Origin: Stenogyne calaminthoides
Taxonomy: Eukaryota; Streptophyta; Magnoliopsida; Lamiales; Lamiaceae
Reading direction: 5' to 3'
Assembly (NCBI GenBank): GCA_037126765.1
Contig: JBBCBC010000056.1
Location: forward strand, 496,001 to 560,000
DNA: 64,000 nt
Part shown: positions 11,428 to 23,120 of the stretch, piece by piece
Layout: every line of letters begins with the position of its first letter
How positions within the stretch are numbered: the first letter of the stretch is position 1
Program-made: the position numbers and the translations under genes
Notes under the pieces: model-generated
Databases searched by the model: none
What the model was told of the DNA's origin: nothing
Seen by the model: only the letters and a program-made list of their open reading frames with translations

Positions 11428-11953
11428 GTATGTTTTAAATAATTAATTTATTTTTTTAATTAATTTTGACCTCCATGATTTATTTATTTGTGAAATCTTT
11501 TGGTGAATTTCCCCCACGGATCGGCCTAAAGATAGCTTTCACATGAATAAATTCCGATAGGAAGATTGTAGATTATTACTATTGGCGGTATTGACCCTCC
11601 CCACGAGTGGCTTGCTCAAAACGAATTAATAATCCTGTATTTAATCATGGTTATTACTTAGGTATAAAATTGATATTAAATTACTTCCACGAAGTCCCTG
11701 TCAATTTTATATGATCAAGTGTGAGCCAACTATTGATTTTTTGAATTAAAGGTTTGTAACTGTCTTTGTTTGTAACCTGCTTGAATGTGTTTTAAATGAC
11801 GGACCACATACACGTGACATATATAAAACTGTTTTGAGATGTTGGATGATGCATGTTCATATTTTTTTGAGATTTTAATATGTTTCATGTGATCGAACTA
11901 TGTAATAAATTTTGTGATTAAATCGTTAATACAAAATGTATGTTTATTTTCAG
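11428..11953 (+). other. E1 candidate leader intron just before gag
   Basis: Starts at GTATGT (context ACTAA|GTATGT) and ends TTTTCAG, 6 bp before the gag ATG; 526 nt and AT-rich. E2, E3 and E4 have blocks of 541, 528 and 532 nt with matching ends. Splicing is inferred. The alternative is a conserved unspliced leader. Confidence 0.35.
11663..11711 (+). other. E1 conserved 49-nt two-tier hairpin
   Basis: Outer arms TATAAAATTGA and TCAATTTTATA pair over 11 bp. The inner hairpin ACTTC-CAC-GAAGT pairs over 5 bp. The same 49-nt module is present in E2, E3 and E4. Confidence 0.65.
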
Positions 11954-11959
11954 TTCAAC

Positions 11960-12910
11960 ATGTCACCACCTTTTAATCAATTGTTTAATATACTTAAAGA
12001 CAATCAATTGACTGGTGAAAACTTTGTCGATTGGAATCTTAAACTATCAATTGTCCTAACTGCACAACAACACAAGTGGGTTCTTGATGTACCTAAACCC
12101 GAAAAAACATCGAAGATTCGAGCAAAACGGATAAGAAAGAGTATAATGGCTGGGAGCGTTCCAATGAAATGGCAAAGTGTACCATCTTGGCTTCTATGTA
12201 AGATGTGTTGCAATACCAACACCAGAACATTAGAACTGATGTGGAAATTATGCAAAGTCTCAAAGCGATGTTTCAACATAAGAACCGTACGGCTAGACAG
12301 ATCACCATGCGAGATATGTTGTCGCAGAAAATGGTGGAAGGAACACCCGTAAGGGAGCACGTTATCCAGATGATGGCTCACCTTAACAAACTTAAGATTC
12401 TAGGTGCGGAATACGATGTGGAAATATAGATCGATTTCATACTCCATTCTCTACCGAAAAGTTTTGAGCTGTTTCAGCTGAACTACTAGATGAATAATCA
12501 GAAGTTCACGTTGCCTGATCTGTTACAAGCTTTGGTTTCGACTGAGATGCTAATGGGGCATCAGAATCAGGCCTTGGTGGCAACCAGTCCTTCTACTTCT
12601 TCTAGGCCAAAGGGAGGCAAGAATAAGAAGAAGGCAAAAGGCCAAAACCAAGCCAACTCAAGTGTTGCCAATGGCAAAGAAAAGGTGAACCAAGGGGGAG
12701 GTGTCAAGAAGACTTCTAAGGGGAAGTTTTTCAACTGCAGTGAGAAAGGACATTGAAGGTCAGCCTGTTCCAAGCCCAAGAAGGCCGGAAAGAAAGGTAA
12801 TACTCATGCACTAGTTGTTGAAACTTGTTTAGCGGCGTATGCTTCCCATTCATGGGTAGTGGATACAGGAGCCACTGATCATGTTTGTTTCATTTTACAG
12901 GGGTTTAAGC
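11960..12910 (+). pseudogene. E1 gag and start of protease (broken)
   Basis: Starts MSPPFNQLFNILKDNQLTG, the same N terminus as E2 and E3 gag. The frame shifts near 12100 and has stops at 12427-12429, 12487-12489 and 12754-12756. The zinc knuckle is damaged: FFNCSEKGH followed by a stop where the relatives have CFxCGEKGHWR. Protease begins VVDTGATDHVCF (Asp-Thr-Gly catalytic motif) and is cut by E2 after LQGFK. The start was chosen by identity with E2 and E3 and by its place right after the TTTTCAG site. Confidence 0.85.
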
Positions 12911-13352
12911 TGTAGAGGTTATACGTGAAAGTATGCTTTTACGTAATAACATATTAATGTACTCTTATTTACTGAATATAAATTGTTTTATCGATGTTGC
13001 TTTAAATATAAATGAATGTTATTTATTTACTGCAAACCGTTCAATATTAGTACATATTGCATTGTAGTTAATGTGGTGATACCCGATCACAGAAAATCAC
13101 ATTAACAATCCCTTGTAAATAAGTACATCTTCACAACCTAGATGGAACTGAACATCCCATTGGTAGAGGTTGAACTGTAACGTCTCAGATTGACTTGCCT
13201 TGACCAAGAGATTGCACTAGCACATTGAGGTGTACTGAAGAGGACCTACAGAGAGGATAAATTCTTCCGTACTGACTTATGGGATGAAGAATTAGACCTC
13301 AGTGGTTATTGATTTCTTAACCTCTGTCACTTAAATAGGATTGTGTGTAATT

Positions 13353-15197
13353 TGTTGGGGAATTAATTGTCCGGATCTATTCGGGATGAATATTTAAATA
13401 CAAATTTAATTCTAATAATTATTACTAGCATGAATTAATTCTATATTAATTCAAATAATAATTCAACAACAAATCATGCATACAAATTCGTCACATTAAT
13501 CCTACGCATGCGGAATTGCTAGGAGTTTACGTGAACTAACCTCTCGGAGTGACAACCGTTGAGAAGATGGATATCCCGTTCGCACGAACAAACCCAAAGA
13601 GCCTTCTCAAGTATTCCCTCATCCTTGTTCAACAATCCGGTGGAAGGATGCTCGCAAAAAATTAACAAAAGGAAAAATATAATTATGTTGCAGCACCTTT
13701 GTGGATTTCTAATTTTTTCAACACATGGAATTGCATTGGGGATGTAAAATTCATCCCCTATTTATAATAAGGTGGTGGACAAAAATTTTGGTGAGGAATA
13801 AGATGGGAAAATCTTTTTCTTGATCTCTAAGAAATCTTGAATATATCTCATATATTCTTTTCTCCATATTTAAAATATTCCACAAAAAATCCCACCTCCT
13901 TAATTTATGGAATTTTCGAAAATAAGTGCCAAGATTTCCAAGATTGGGATCTTCTTGAATTTATGAGATATTCTTGCATTCCAAGAATACATATCTTCCA
14001 TAATATCTTTTCAAGAAAATCTTTCCTTCCTTAGTTTCTTCATTATTTTCGAAAATTACACAATAAATAGCCAAGTGGGAGATTTCTTGAATTTAATGAG
14101 ATAAACTTGTATTCCAAGAATACTTATCCTCATTCCATAACAAAATTCAAAGAAAATCTTTCTCTCTCTTTTATTTATTTATTTTCGAAAAAATAGGAAA
14201 AATAGGCAACAATATTTTATTTAATTTTAAACACCTTTTTTAGTTATTGGACTTTATCTTTGGGCTACTTGAGGGGCCTTTAGGAGAATTAAGATTGAAC
14301 CTTCTAATGGACCTTGAATTTCCAATATTGAGCCACAATATTATTCAAGCCCATAAATATTAATTAATCCCACTATATAATTAATATTGCACTATCCATC
14401 TTAACCCATATTACAGTTAATATGGCTCCCGGTTATTATTTATCATGTTTAAGATTATCCAGCCCATTAATTAATTTAAGCCACTGAAATAGCTTCACAT
14501 TAATTAATATCTTTTTCCTTGGTTCAGGAACGGCTCAACATTATTATCCATACCGGAAACTAATTCCACTTGCAAGATTTAGTATGATAAAACTTCTGAG
14601 CCTCCCAAGGGGACAAATCAAACAAGACGCACTTGCACACCGATTCTCCGTATTAAATCTTAGCAATCGTCATGTAACTAATAATATTACCAAGATACAA
14701 GGTATTGAATCACATTGATTCTCTACCCATCATAAGTCAAAACAATAGTTATTAATTCCACAAGATCCTATTTAAGGGACGGGGATTAAGAAATAACTAA
14801 CCACTGAGTCTAATTCTTCTATATTCAGTACTGAAGAATTTATCCTCCTGTAGATCCTCTTCAGCGGATCATAATGCACCAGTGCAATCTCTTGGTCAAG
14901 ACAAGCCAATATGAGCCTTACACTTCAACCTTTCACGATGGATTGTTCATTTCCATCTAGGTTGTGAATTCTGTACTTTTAGTTACAAGGGACTGTTAAT
15001 TTAATATTCTGTGATCCGGATTCACTAAATTAACTACAATGTAACACGTACTAATTATTGAACAATTATGCAGTAAATATATATAACATTCAATTATATT
15101 TAAAACAACAATGATAAATAATTTATTTCAGCAAATAAGACAGAAATTCAGTCTGGTTATACAAAGTAACAAGCATACTTCTAGTATAACCCCAACA
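13353..15197 (-). mobile_element. Solo copia LTR, inverted, inside E2's 5' LTR
   Basis: Starts TGTTGGGGAATTAATTG and ends AGTATAACCCCAACA, the reverse complement of the family LTR. Flanks are TAATT (13348-13352) and AAATT (15198-15202), an almost perfect 5 bp duplication. There is no internal region, so it is a product of LTR-LTR recombination. Length is 1845 bp, like E4's LTRs. Confidence 0.88.
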
Positions 15198-16034
15198 AAA
15201 TTAGTATTTATCGCTTTGATCTGCTTTGAGTTTAAAGTCAAAGAGTGATTCTATACTTTGCATTTTGGGCAATATTATTAATTACATGACAATTGCTAAG
15301 ATTTAATACAGAGCAACGTGTGCAAGGAAGGTTTTGTCTGATTTGTCCCCTTGGTGGGCTCAGAAGTTTTATCATACCAAACCTTGCAAGTGAAATTAAG
15401 TTTCCGATATGGATAATAATGTTGAGCTATCTTTACTCCATGGTAAAAGATATTAATTAATATAAAGTCTTTCAATGACTTAATTAATTAATGAACTAAA
15501 TAATCTTAAACACGGAAAATAATAACCGGGAGCCATATTGTCGTAATATGGGTTAAGTTGGATAGTTGTATATTAATTTTATAGTGGAGTAAATTAATAT
15601 TAATGGGATGAATAAATATTGTGTCTCAATATTGAGAAATTCATAGCCCATTGGAGGTCCAATCTTAATTCTCCTAAAGGCCCCTCAAATAGCCCAAATA
15701 TAAGTCCAATTAAAAAAAAAAATTTGTTGCCTAATTTTCCTCAAAATTTTCGAAAATTATGGTCAAGAAAGGGGAAAGATTTTCTTGAAAATATTTTATG
15801 GAAAAAGATAAGTATTCTTGGAATACAAGATTATCCCATAAATTCAAGAAATAAAATCTTGACTTCTTGGACATTGGATTTTTCAAAAATCCTATAGATA
15901 TGGGAGGAAGAGATTTTTTGTGATTATTATGGAAATAGAATATATGAGATATATTCAAGATTGTATCTTGGGAAGATACAAAGAAATTTCCCTAACCCTA
16001 ATTAGGACAAAATTTTTTTCCCCTCTCCCTACTC

Positions 16035-16042
16035 TATATATA
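16035..16042 (+). promoter_or_regulatory. E2 5' LTR TATA box
   Basis: TATATATA followed by GGGGATGATTTCTTCATC. The same context is TATAAATAGGGGATGA in E4 (reverse strand). It marks the likely U3/R boundary and retrotransposon promoter. Confidence 0.55.
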
Positions 16043-16439
16043 GGGGATGATTTCTTCATCTCCAACACAGTTCCGTGAGTTGGAAAAATTAGAAATCCAC
16101 AAATGTGATGCTATATATTCTTGTGTGTTCTCTTTTATTAAATTTGTTCGTGGGAATCCTTCCATCGGATTACGATCAAAGGACTTGGGGACATATTTGA
16201 GAAGGTATTTTGGGTTGATCCATCTACTCAATGGTTGTCACTCCAAGAGGTATGTTTCTCGTAACTCCTAGTTCCACATGTATAAGATTTACGTGAAACT
16301 TGTTGTACGCATGATGGTTGTTTGGATTTATTTGTTATTTGAATTAATATATGATTAATTTATGCTAGTAATAAATAAATAATTTAAATATGTATTTAAT
16401 TGCATCTCGAATAGATCCGGGCACCCTATTCCCAACAAC

Positions 16440-16451
16440 GGTATCAGAGCC
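16440..16451 (+). promoter_or_regulatory. E2 primer-binding site
   Basis: GGTATCAGAGCC, 2 bp after the LTR end. It matches the initiator tRNA-Met type site, with the leading T replaced by C. Confidence 0.85.
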
Positions 16452-16744
16452 TCGGTTTCGAGCTTTGTGATTTAAATTTGTTGGAACATTAAATTTTATT
16501 GAAAATTGGATAGTAGAATTGCTAGAGCTTTTTTGCAAGTATCCAATTGTCATGTTATTTATTGTTTATTTTTTCATGCGTATGAATTAGTTTTAATTCG
16601 ACTCGTTCGGATTTGTTTTTCTCGTGAGAAAATTCATGAGTAGATTAGGCTATTTTGATTTGTTCAATGTAATAGACTAGTCTAGATTTAAGGTTTGTTT
16701 ATTTTATGTTAAATAAATTGTAACTGAATCAAAGATGAAGACGG

Positions 16745-17125
16745 AGATGGGGAATTAGAGATGGATCCTAACCGTGACGCAGACAAATATGTCGCGCTTA
16801 AACGCGCTGGGGAAGGCACGCTGCGGCGACGCGGATGTCGGGTAAGTGCACGCGGCGCGGGCAAGGCCGTGGGCGAGCACCGGCGGATCACCAAGCGGCG
16901 ACGACGACGCGATCGGGACGCCACGAGGGCGTATGGAAGCACACGACGCCAAGGTGCACACGCCAAGGCGCGGGGGCAATCGCCGAAGTTCCGTAGGGCG
17001 ACGCGCATGGGCACGGGCGCCCAGTCGACGTGGCCGTCTGGGATGCGGGTAGGCATCCTGGCTGCGTGCTGCTCGACGTAACCGAACGACGGGCGTGGGA
17101 CGGCGTGGCGAAACGTGATGAAATT
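16745..17125 (+). other. E2 GC-rich leader block with hairpin
   Basis: GC-rich segment in the same place as E1's, but with little sequence in common. GGATGC-GGGTAG-GCATCC at 17041-17058 forms the conserved 6 bp stem with a 6-nt loop. Frames of 106 and 115 residues on opposite strands overlap here and show no domain; I treat them as composition artefacts. Confidence 0.55.
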
Positions 17126-17336
17126 TTTTTCGAGACGAACGAGTGGGAGAAATTCAAGACGTTATTTCTTCAAGATCAAGACGAGAAAATTAAACCATGA
17201 CAATTGGATAATTGATGCCCAGTTTGTTTAATTTTTGTTTTGTTTTGATATTTTTTTTTCTTGTGCTTCTGTTTAATTTGTTTAATGTGTTTGCATGAGA
17301 AATTATATGTGAAAATCTAAACCTCAAAGTTACTAA

Positions 17337-17877
17337 GTATTTTTTAAATAATTAATTTGTTTTTTTTTTTGAAAAATTAAATTAATTTTGACCTCCATGA
17401 TTTATTTATTTGTGAAATCTTTTGGAGAAATTTCCCCCAAGGAACGGTCAAAATATAGCTATCACATGAATGAATTCCTAACAGATGATTGTGAATTATT
17501 ATTCATGGTGGCAATGACCCTCCCCACGAGGCTTGTTCAAAACGAAGTAACAATTCTGTATTTAATCATGATTATTACTTATGTATAAAATTGATATGCA
17601 TATACTTCCCCGAAGTCCCTGTCAATTTTATATGGTCAAGTGGGAGCCAACTATTAATTTTGAATTAAATGTTTGTAACTGTATTTGTTTGTAACCTGCT
17701 TAAATGTGTTTAAATAGGCAGTTCACCCCACGTGACCTATTTAAACTGTTTTGAGATGTTGGCTGATGCATGTACATATTCTTTTGAGATTTTGATATGT
17801 TACATGTGATTGAATAATGTGATAAATTTTGTGTTCAATCCGGATATTAACACAAAAATGTATCTTTTTTTTTTCAG
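17337..17877 (+). other. E2 candidate leader intron with 49-nt hairpin
   Basis: Context ACTAA|GTATTT (donor weaker than the GTATGT of the other copies) to TTTTTTCAG, then TTCAGC and the gag ATG. The two-tier hairpin is at 17584-17632, with outer TATAAAATTGA/TCAATTTTATA and inner ACTTC-CCC-GAAGT. Confidence 0.4.
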
Positions 17878-17883
17878 TTCAGC

Positions 17884-18282
17884 ATGTCGCAACCTTTTAA
17901 TCAACTGTTTACTATACTGAAAGATCACCAATTGACTGGTGAGAACTTTGTCGATTGGAATCGAAAACTGTCTATTGTCCTAACTGCACAACACAAGTGG
18001 GTTCTTGATGTACCTAAACCCGAAAAGCCTACTAATGACTTTAGTGAGACGAATAAGAAAGAGTATAATGACTGTGAGCGTTCCAATGAGATGGCTAAGT
18101 GCACCATCCTGGCCTCAATTTCGGATGTGTTACAACACCAATACCAGAACTTTGGAACTGCTGCGGAAATTATGTGAAATCTTAAAGGGAGGTTTCAACA
18201 TCAGAACCGTACAGCTAGGCATAACACCATGCGAGATATGTTGTCGCAAGAAATGGTGGAGGAAACGCCCGTAAGGGATCAC
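17884..18282 (+). pseudogene. E2 gag, N-terminal part
   Basis: Reads MSQPFNQLFTILKDHQLTGE onward for 97 codons to a TGA at 18175-18177, where the relatives continue. The homologous reading continues to 18282, where the 3.05 kb solo LTR enters. The start follows TTTTCAG by 6 bp, as in E1 and E3. Confidence 0.85.
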
Positions 18283-21200
18283 TGTAGCACCCCAGAAAAA
18301 CGACACCACTTTACTTAGGGGAAATCATTTTAGGTTTAAATAATTTTTACTTAAAGTGATTAAAGCGGAAGACAACATCATAAAACACAAGTCTATTTTT
18401 CTGTTTCTTCTTTCTTTTAAGTGTCTAATTATGCTTGTGTCTAACTCGTGAATTACCCACATTTCTATGCTAAACACTTACTTAATTAAGACAATTCCAA
18501 AAGTAGGTTTACATGCACATAAGTATGTTATGACTAACTTAATATAAGAAGAGATGTCATTTAGGATACCTATCATGCATGCAATTTTAACATTAAAAGG
18601 GTCGACACAATAACCTAGGGGTTTGAAAACGACTTGATTGGGTTTGAAAAAGACTTGATTACTTGAACTAGCAATATTCACATAATTATGAAATCAAACA
18701 TTCAAAACAATAGTTTAACAACTCTAATGACCGACTAGTAGTTTGCAAAAGATTCAATCACTTATCCTAAAAATTCATACATAATTCAAAACCATAATTT
18801 AAGACAAACTAATACTTAATCCACTTCTTACATAAATTTTAAAACAAACTAAGTAGATTTAACGGAGTCTCCCCCGATCAAATACATGTCCGCCTCTGTC
18901 AAATCAATAGGACCCGAAAGTTAAAAAGTAGCATCATGAGTCTTCCCCCGGAGAGGAAGCCCAATGGGATAACATTTAACATGCAACTGTATTAAAGAAA
19001 GTCATTTGATGCGAAGAAATGAGTACATGCCAAGGCCTGTCGACCCGGCTATTCCACACAGCGTAATTCCACTAGCATAATCCACACAGCGTAATCCACA
19101 TAGCATAATCCACACAGAGCAAAATCCGAAGATCTGCTTATTTGTATCTTACACACCATTTAAACTAACTAATACAAAGACAATTAAATGTTACTCACTT
19201 TCTTGACGTTTGAATGTGGTGGGATAGCTCCTTCAGAGTCCGACTGTCTCGCACTGCACTCGACACATTCATCTATCTTTCAGTCTTTTAAATCTTTGAA
19301 AGTTTCAATGCACACATATTGTTTTCACTATCTCATGTAATTTAATTAACACATACGTACCTTATTCCCACGTGTTATTCATAAGAGTATAAATATTTCT
19401 ACTGGCTTAATCATACTTCGAGGAAATTCGAGTTGCGAAACTAGGCGAATTCACATGGATATTCACGTTGAATCGTAACACTTAAGTAAGTATCCCGCAC
19501 CTCCAAAATGAATCATAATAGTATTTTAAAATGACCATAACAAGTCCAATTGGTTCATTTTGGAGTGCTAATATTCTTATTTAGCTAGGTGATTAAATAA
19601 AACAATCTACCAACTTACTTCTATATGTTAAACTTTCTCAAAAGACAGCTTGTAGTAGATAATTTACAAACAAATACAAACACATCAGAATATTATGAAA
19701 TTTATACAGTAAGTTAATGACACATATAGATTAATATCATAAAGATTTCAATTCAAAATGTATTGTATATCTTTTCTTGTGATTTTCACTAGTGGACTGA
19801 AAAACAGGTTTCGAAAAGGCTTAGGTCAAGTCAATTTCTAAAATTTAGTAGAATTTATGTATTTCTCATAAAAATGTAAGACAAAATCCTTCATAACCTT
19901 AAGAATCAGTAGTAGCACCAGTAAAATGATTACAATTTAAATCTTTGAATTTCCTATTTAATTGTACAGTGTTCTAGAACTTTAAAACTGCTCGTTTTCA
20001 CTGTGAATGTACCGTTTGGTAGAAAATTCATTAAAAATATAATATAACTCCAAATTTACTCAAATAAAATTCTTATGAAAGATAAGATGGAATAGAACAA
20101 CATAGTTGAAAATCAGTTTCAAAGACAAAGTTATCTACATCCAGTAAATTCTACAATCTTCGCCAAAAATTGGGCCGTTTTTCTACTGCACAACAATTCA
20201 ATAGAAAATTCGTATAAAATTGAAAACAACTCCAAAAATTCTGAAAATTTTACCACATACCCTAAACTCCTATCAATGTGATTAAAGAGTTTTATCAAAT
20301 TCATTCAGGAAATATCAGAACAATTTTCAAAATTAACATGCAATTGCGAAATCAATATGCAACCCATTAATTAGCACCAAATAACCACATATTTGACAAA
20401 TAACTAGGCTAAATCATAAAATCCATTCAAAAATTCTCAACCCTATGTCAAAATAACATTTCTAGGCTTAATCTCAAGTTATTAAACACCAACCTACCAA
20501 AAATCATAGGAAAGAAATTGGGGAAAAGCTAGAATACCTTTTAGAAAAATTGGGCAGATTTCTTAAAAATTGATTCGCTGGAACGGTTGAAAGAGAGTGT
20601 TTGTTCTTCTCTTTCCTTGAAAGACTCTCGAATTATCAAAGTTTTCTTGAAAATTTGCTCAGATTGATGGCTGAATTTTAGAGGGATTTTAGAGAGAGAT
20701 GATATGGAGAGAAAACAGAGAAGAGGCATTTTGTGGGTGAAGAGAGAGAATACCGAAACAAACAAATGTTATCCAGCGTCTTATGTGTAACCTTTTTTCT
20801 TTTCTTTTTTGCATTTTTTTTTCTTTTCTAAACATATTATATTATTATCATGTAGTATCTTTAATTTAATTTATTAATATTTTATATAGAAGATGCACAC
20901 ACATATGCATAAAGATAAAAAAATACTTATCATGATATGAAAATAATCTAATTAAATCCCATGATTATAGGAATTTATGTAACTAAATAATCTGTGCAGA
21001 ATATTTTTTGATATGTGATCTTTTATAATTAAATATTATAAATTTTATTATTACTAAATGTATTATCATTATTATTCAATTTTTGTTACAATTAGTTAAA
21101 ATAACTTATCTCTTTTCATTAATTACTTGTGTCGAGTGAGTCGCAATCAAGCTCAGTCTCCTCCGTACGCTACCTTACAAAAACTCTTTAAAACTCTATT

Positions 21201-21333
21201 GAAAATATTAGCTCTTAAAATTCATAAATTTTAAGCTTGCAAGAACTCGAAAAAAATTCACAACTTGATATTTAAATAAATAATTAAATTGTTTTAAATA
21301 TAAAATAAAAGCTTTTGAAAATGGGGTGTTACA
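18283..21333. mobile_element. Solo LTR, 3051 bp, probably Ty3 chromovirus type
   Basis: Bounded by TGTAGCACCCC and GGGGTGTTACA and flanked by perfect 5 bp duplications ATCAC (18278-18282 and 21334-21338) in E2 gag. There is no gag or pol inside, so it is a solo LTR. Long LTRs with TGTARCACCCC ends recall Del/Tekay chromoviruses, but that family call is inference. Orientation cannot be fixed because the ends are inverted copies. The only large frame (74 residues, - strand near 20600) has no motif. Confidence 0.8.
19054..19130. repeat. Short tandem repeat, period about 14-15 bp, in the 3.05 kb solo LTR
   Basis: About five copies of CCACACAGCGTAAT with variants CCACTAGCATAAT and CCACATAGCATAAT. 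Confined to the inserted LTR. Confidence 0.75.
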
Positions 21334-22204
21334 ATCACGTTCTCCAGATGATGGCTCACCTTAACAAGCTTGAGGTTCTAGGCACTGAGTGTGATCTCGA
21401 AACCAAAATTGAGTACATCCTCCATTCTCTGCCGAAGAGCTATGATAAATTTTATCTGGACTACCTGATGAGCGATCAGGAGTACACTTTGCATGATCTA
21501 ATGTAAGCTCTAGATTCTGCTGAGAAAAAAATGGAGCACCAACACCAATCCTTGGTGGCAATCGGCCCTTCTGCTTCTTCTAAGCCAAATGGTGGTAAGA
21601 AGAAGGAAAAGGCAAAAGGCCAAATCCAAGTCAACTCAAGCATTGTCAAGGGCAAAGCAAAGGTGAACCAAGAGAATGGTGTCAAGAAGACTGCTAAGGG
21701 GAAGTGTTTCAAGTGCGGTGAGAGAGGACATTGGAGGACGGCATGTTCAAAGCCCATGAGGGATGGAAAGAAAGGTAATTCTCATGCACTAGTTGTTGAA
21801 ACTTGTTTAGCGGCGTATGCTTCCCATTCGTGGGTAGTGGATAAATGAGCCACTGATCATGTTTGTTTCACTCTACAGGGGTTCAAGCTAACCCGGTAAC
21901 TTAGTGGGAGTGAGATCCTCATCACACTGGCCGATGCTACGAGAGTGACAGCTGAAGCAGTGGGAGACGTGAAGCTATCTTTTGAAGATAGAAGTTTAAT
22001 TTTGAGAGATGTTCTTTAAGTTCCTAGTTTTAGAAAGAACCTTATTTCGGTTTCTAAATTGTTCATGGATGGATATTCTGTTTCTTTTTCTAAGCGAGCT
22101 ATTTTTCAAAATGACATGTTTATCTATTCTGGAACATTATCGAACAATCTCTACACGATTAATTGTTCACACCACTCACAAAATGCATCCTATAAGACGG
22201 GACA
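21334..22204 (+). pseudogene. E2 gag C-terminal part and protease (broken)
   Basis: Resumes at the duplicated ATCAC with LQMMAHLNKLEVLGTE. The zinc knuckle CFKCGERGHWRTAC (CCHC) at about 21707-21750 is intact. Protease carries a stop right after SWVVD (TAAATGAGCC instead of ACAGGAGCC), so the catalytic Asp is followed by Lys-stop. Further stops occur near 21901 and 22018. After NASYKT the sequence jumps to SLQVEP, so the GAG-pre-integrase segment (WHLRLGHINPKR in relatives) is deleted. Confidence 0.85.
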
Positions 22205-23120
22205 TTGGAGTCTCTCCAGGTTGAACCGTTTCCAACTTGCAAATCCTGTTTAGAGGGTAAGATGACCAAGAGGGCATTTGGAGCCAAGGGGAATAGAGCC
22301 ACCGAAGTGTTAGAAATCATTCATACTGACGTATGTGGTCCTATGTCAATCAAAGCAAGGGGAGGTTATGAGTATTTTGTTACTTTTATAGATGATTACT
22401 CAAGATATGGATACATTTTCCTCATGAAGCATAAGTCCGAGACCATTGATAAGTTCAAAGCGTTTAAGACTGAAGCAGAAAAAAATAGGGAAAAGAGTAT
22501 CAAGTTTCTACGATCTGATCATGGAGGCGAATACCTCAGCGATGGTTTTCTGAACTACTTATCAGACGAAGGGATTGTATCCCAGTTAACTGCTCCCAGA
22601 ACCCATAAAAAAATGGAGTAGCAGAATGAAGAAACATAACTCTTTTAGAAATGGCCAGATCTATGATCAGTTATTCGGATCTTCCCAAGTTTTTGGGGAT
22701 ATGCTTTGGAAACAGCGGCTTACATTCTAAATATGGTACCATCCAAATCGGTTCCTAAAACCCCAAAAGAACTGTGGACCGGGAGCAAGCCCAGTCTAAG
22801 ACACATGAGAATTTGGGGTTGTTTGGCTTACGTGTTGGACAAGGAAGCCGGTAAATTGGACCCACGTTCGGAATTAAGGTTGTTCATTGGGTATCCTGAG
22901 GGAACGAAAGGGTGTATGTTCTATGGTCCCGAAGATCAAAAGGTTGTAATTAGTACACACTTTAGATTTTTGGAAGAAGACTATATGAACAATAAGAAGT
23001 CCAACAATTACCTTAGATGAATTATAAGGGCCAACTCCAACACCAACTGTACAAGTCGATATACCAAACGTTACACCTACATAAACGGAACCTCGTCGCA
23101 GTGGGAGGGTTGTTAGATAA
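22205..23120 (+). pseudogene. E2 integrase (broken)
   Basis: Contains CxSCLEGKMTKRAFGAKGN, HTDVCGPM (first catalytic Asp) and RSDHGGEYLSDGF (second). The region of the third residue is frameshifted (relatives read NGVAERRN). ELWTGSKPSLRHMRIWGC and the GYPEGTKGCMFYG C-terminal module follow. Two overlapping frames (22205-22621 and 22706-23020) are separated by stops at about 22619-22630. Confidence 0.85.

Larger units (their letters stand above)
8723..12910 (+). mobile_element. E1, Ty1-copia retrotransposon, left fragment (5' LTR to protease)
   Basis: Begins with the LTR terminus TGTTGGGGTTATAC and ends where E2 is inserted (TSD TAAGC, 12906-12910 and 29925-29929). It contains the 5' LTR, an initiator-Met-type PBS, a 1.5 kb leader, gag and the start of protease. 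The same element resumes at 29925-31407 and 38663-38737. Its RT, RNase H and 3' LTR should lie right of the window. E1 is the oldest layer of the stack, because all other elements from 12911 to 64000 sit inside it. Confidence 0.85.
12911..16437 (+). repeat. E2 5' LTR, split by a solo LTR
   Basis: Parts 12911-13352 and 15198-16437 together make about 1.68 kb, matching E1's LTR length. It starts TGTAGAGGTTATACGTGAAAG (the 3' LTR has TGTTGGGG here) and ends TATTCCCAACA. The solo LTR at 13353-15197 separates the two parts. Confidence 0.88.

Noticed and set aside
16709..17157. Several overlapping 66-115 residue frames in the E2 leader
   Set aside because: Same reason; no shared protein between copies and no start context.
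19054..19130. Possible CRISPR-like repeat array
   Set aside because: Units are adjacent with no spacers, inside a plant solo LTR.
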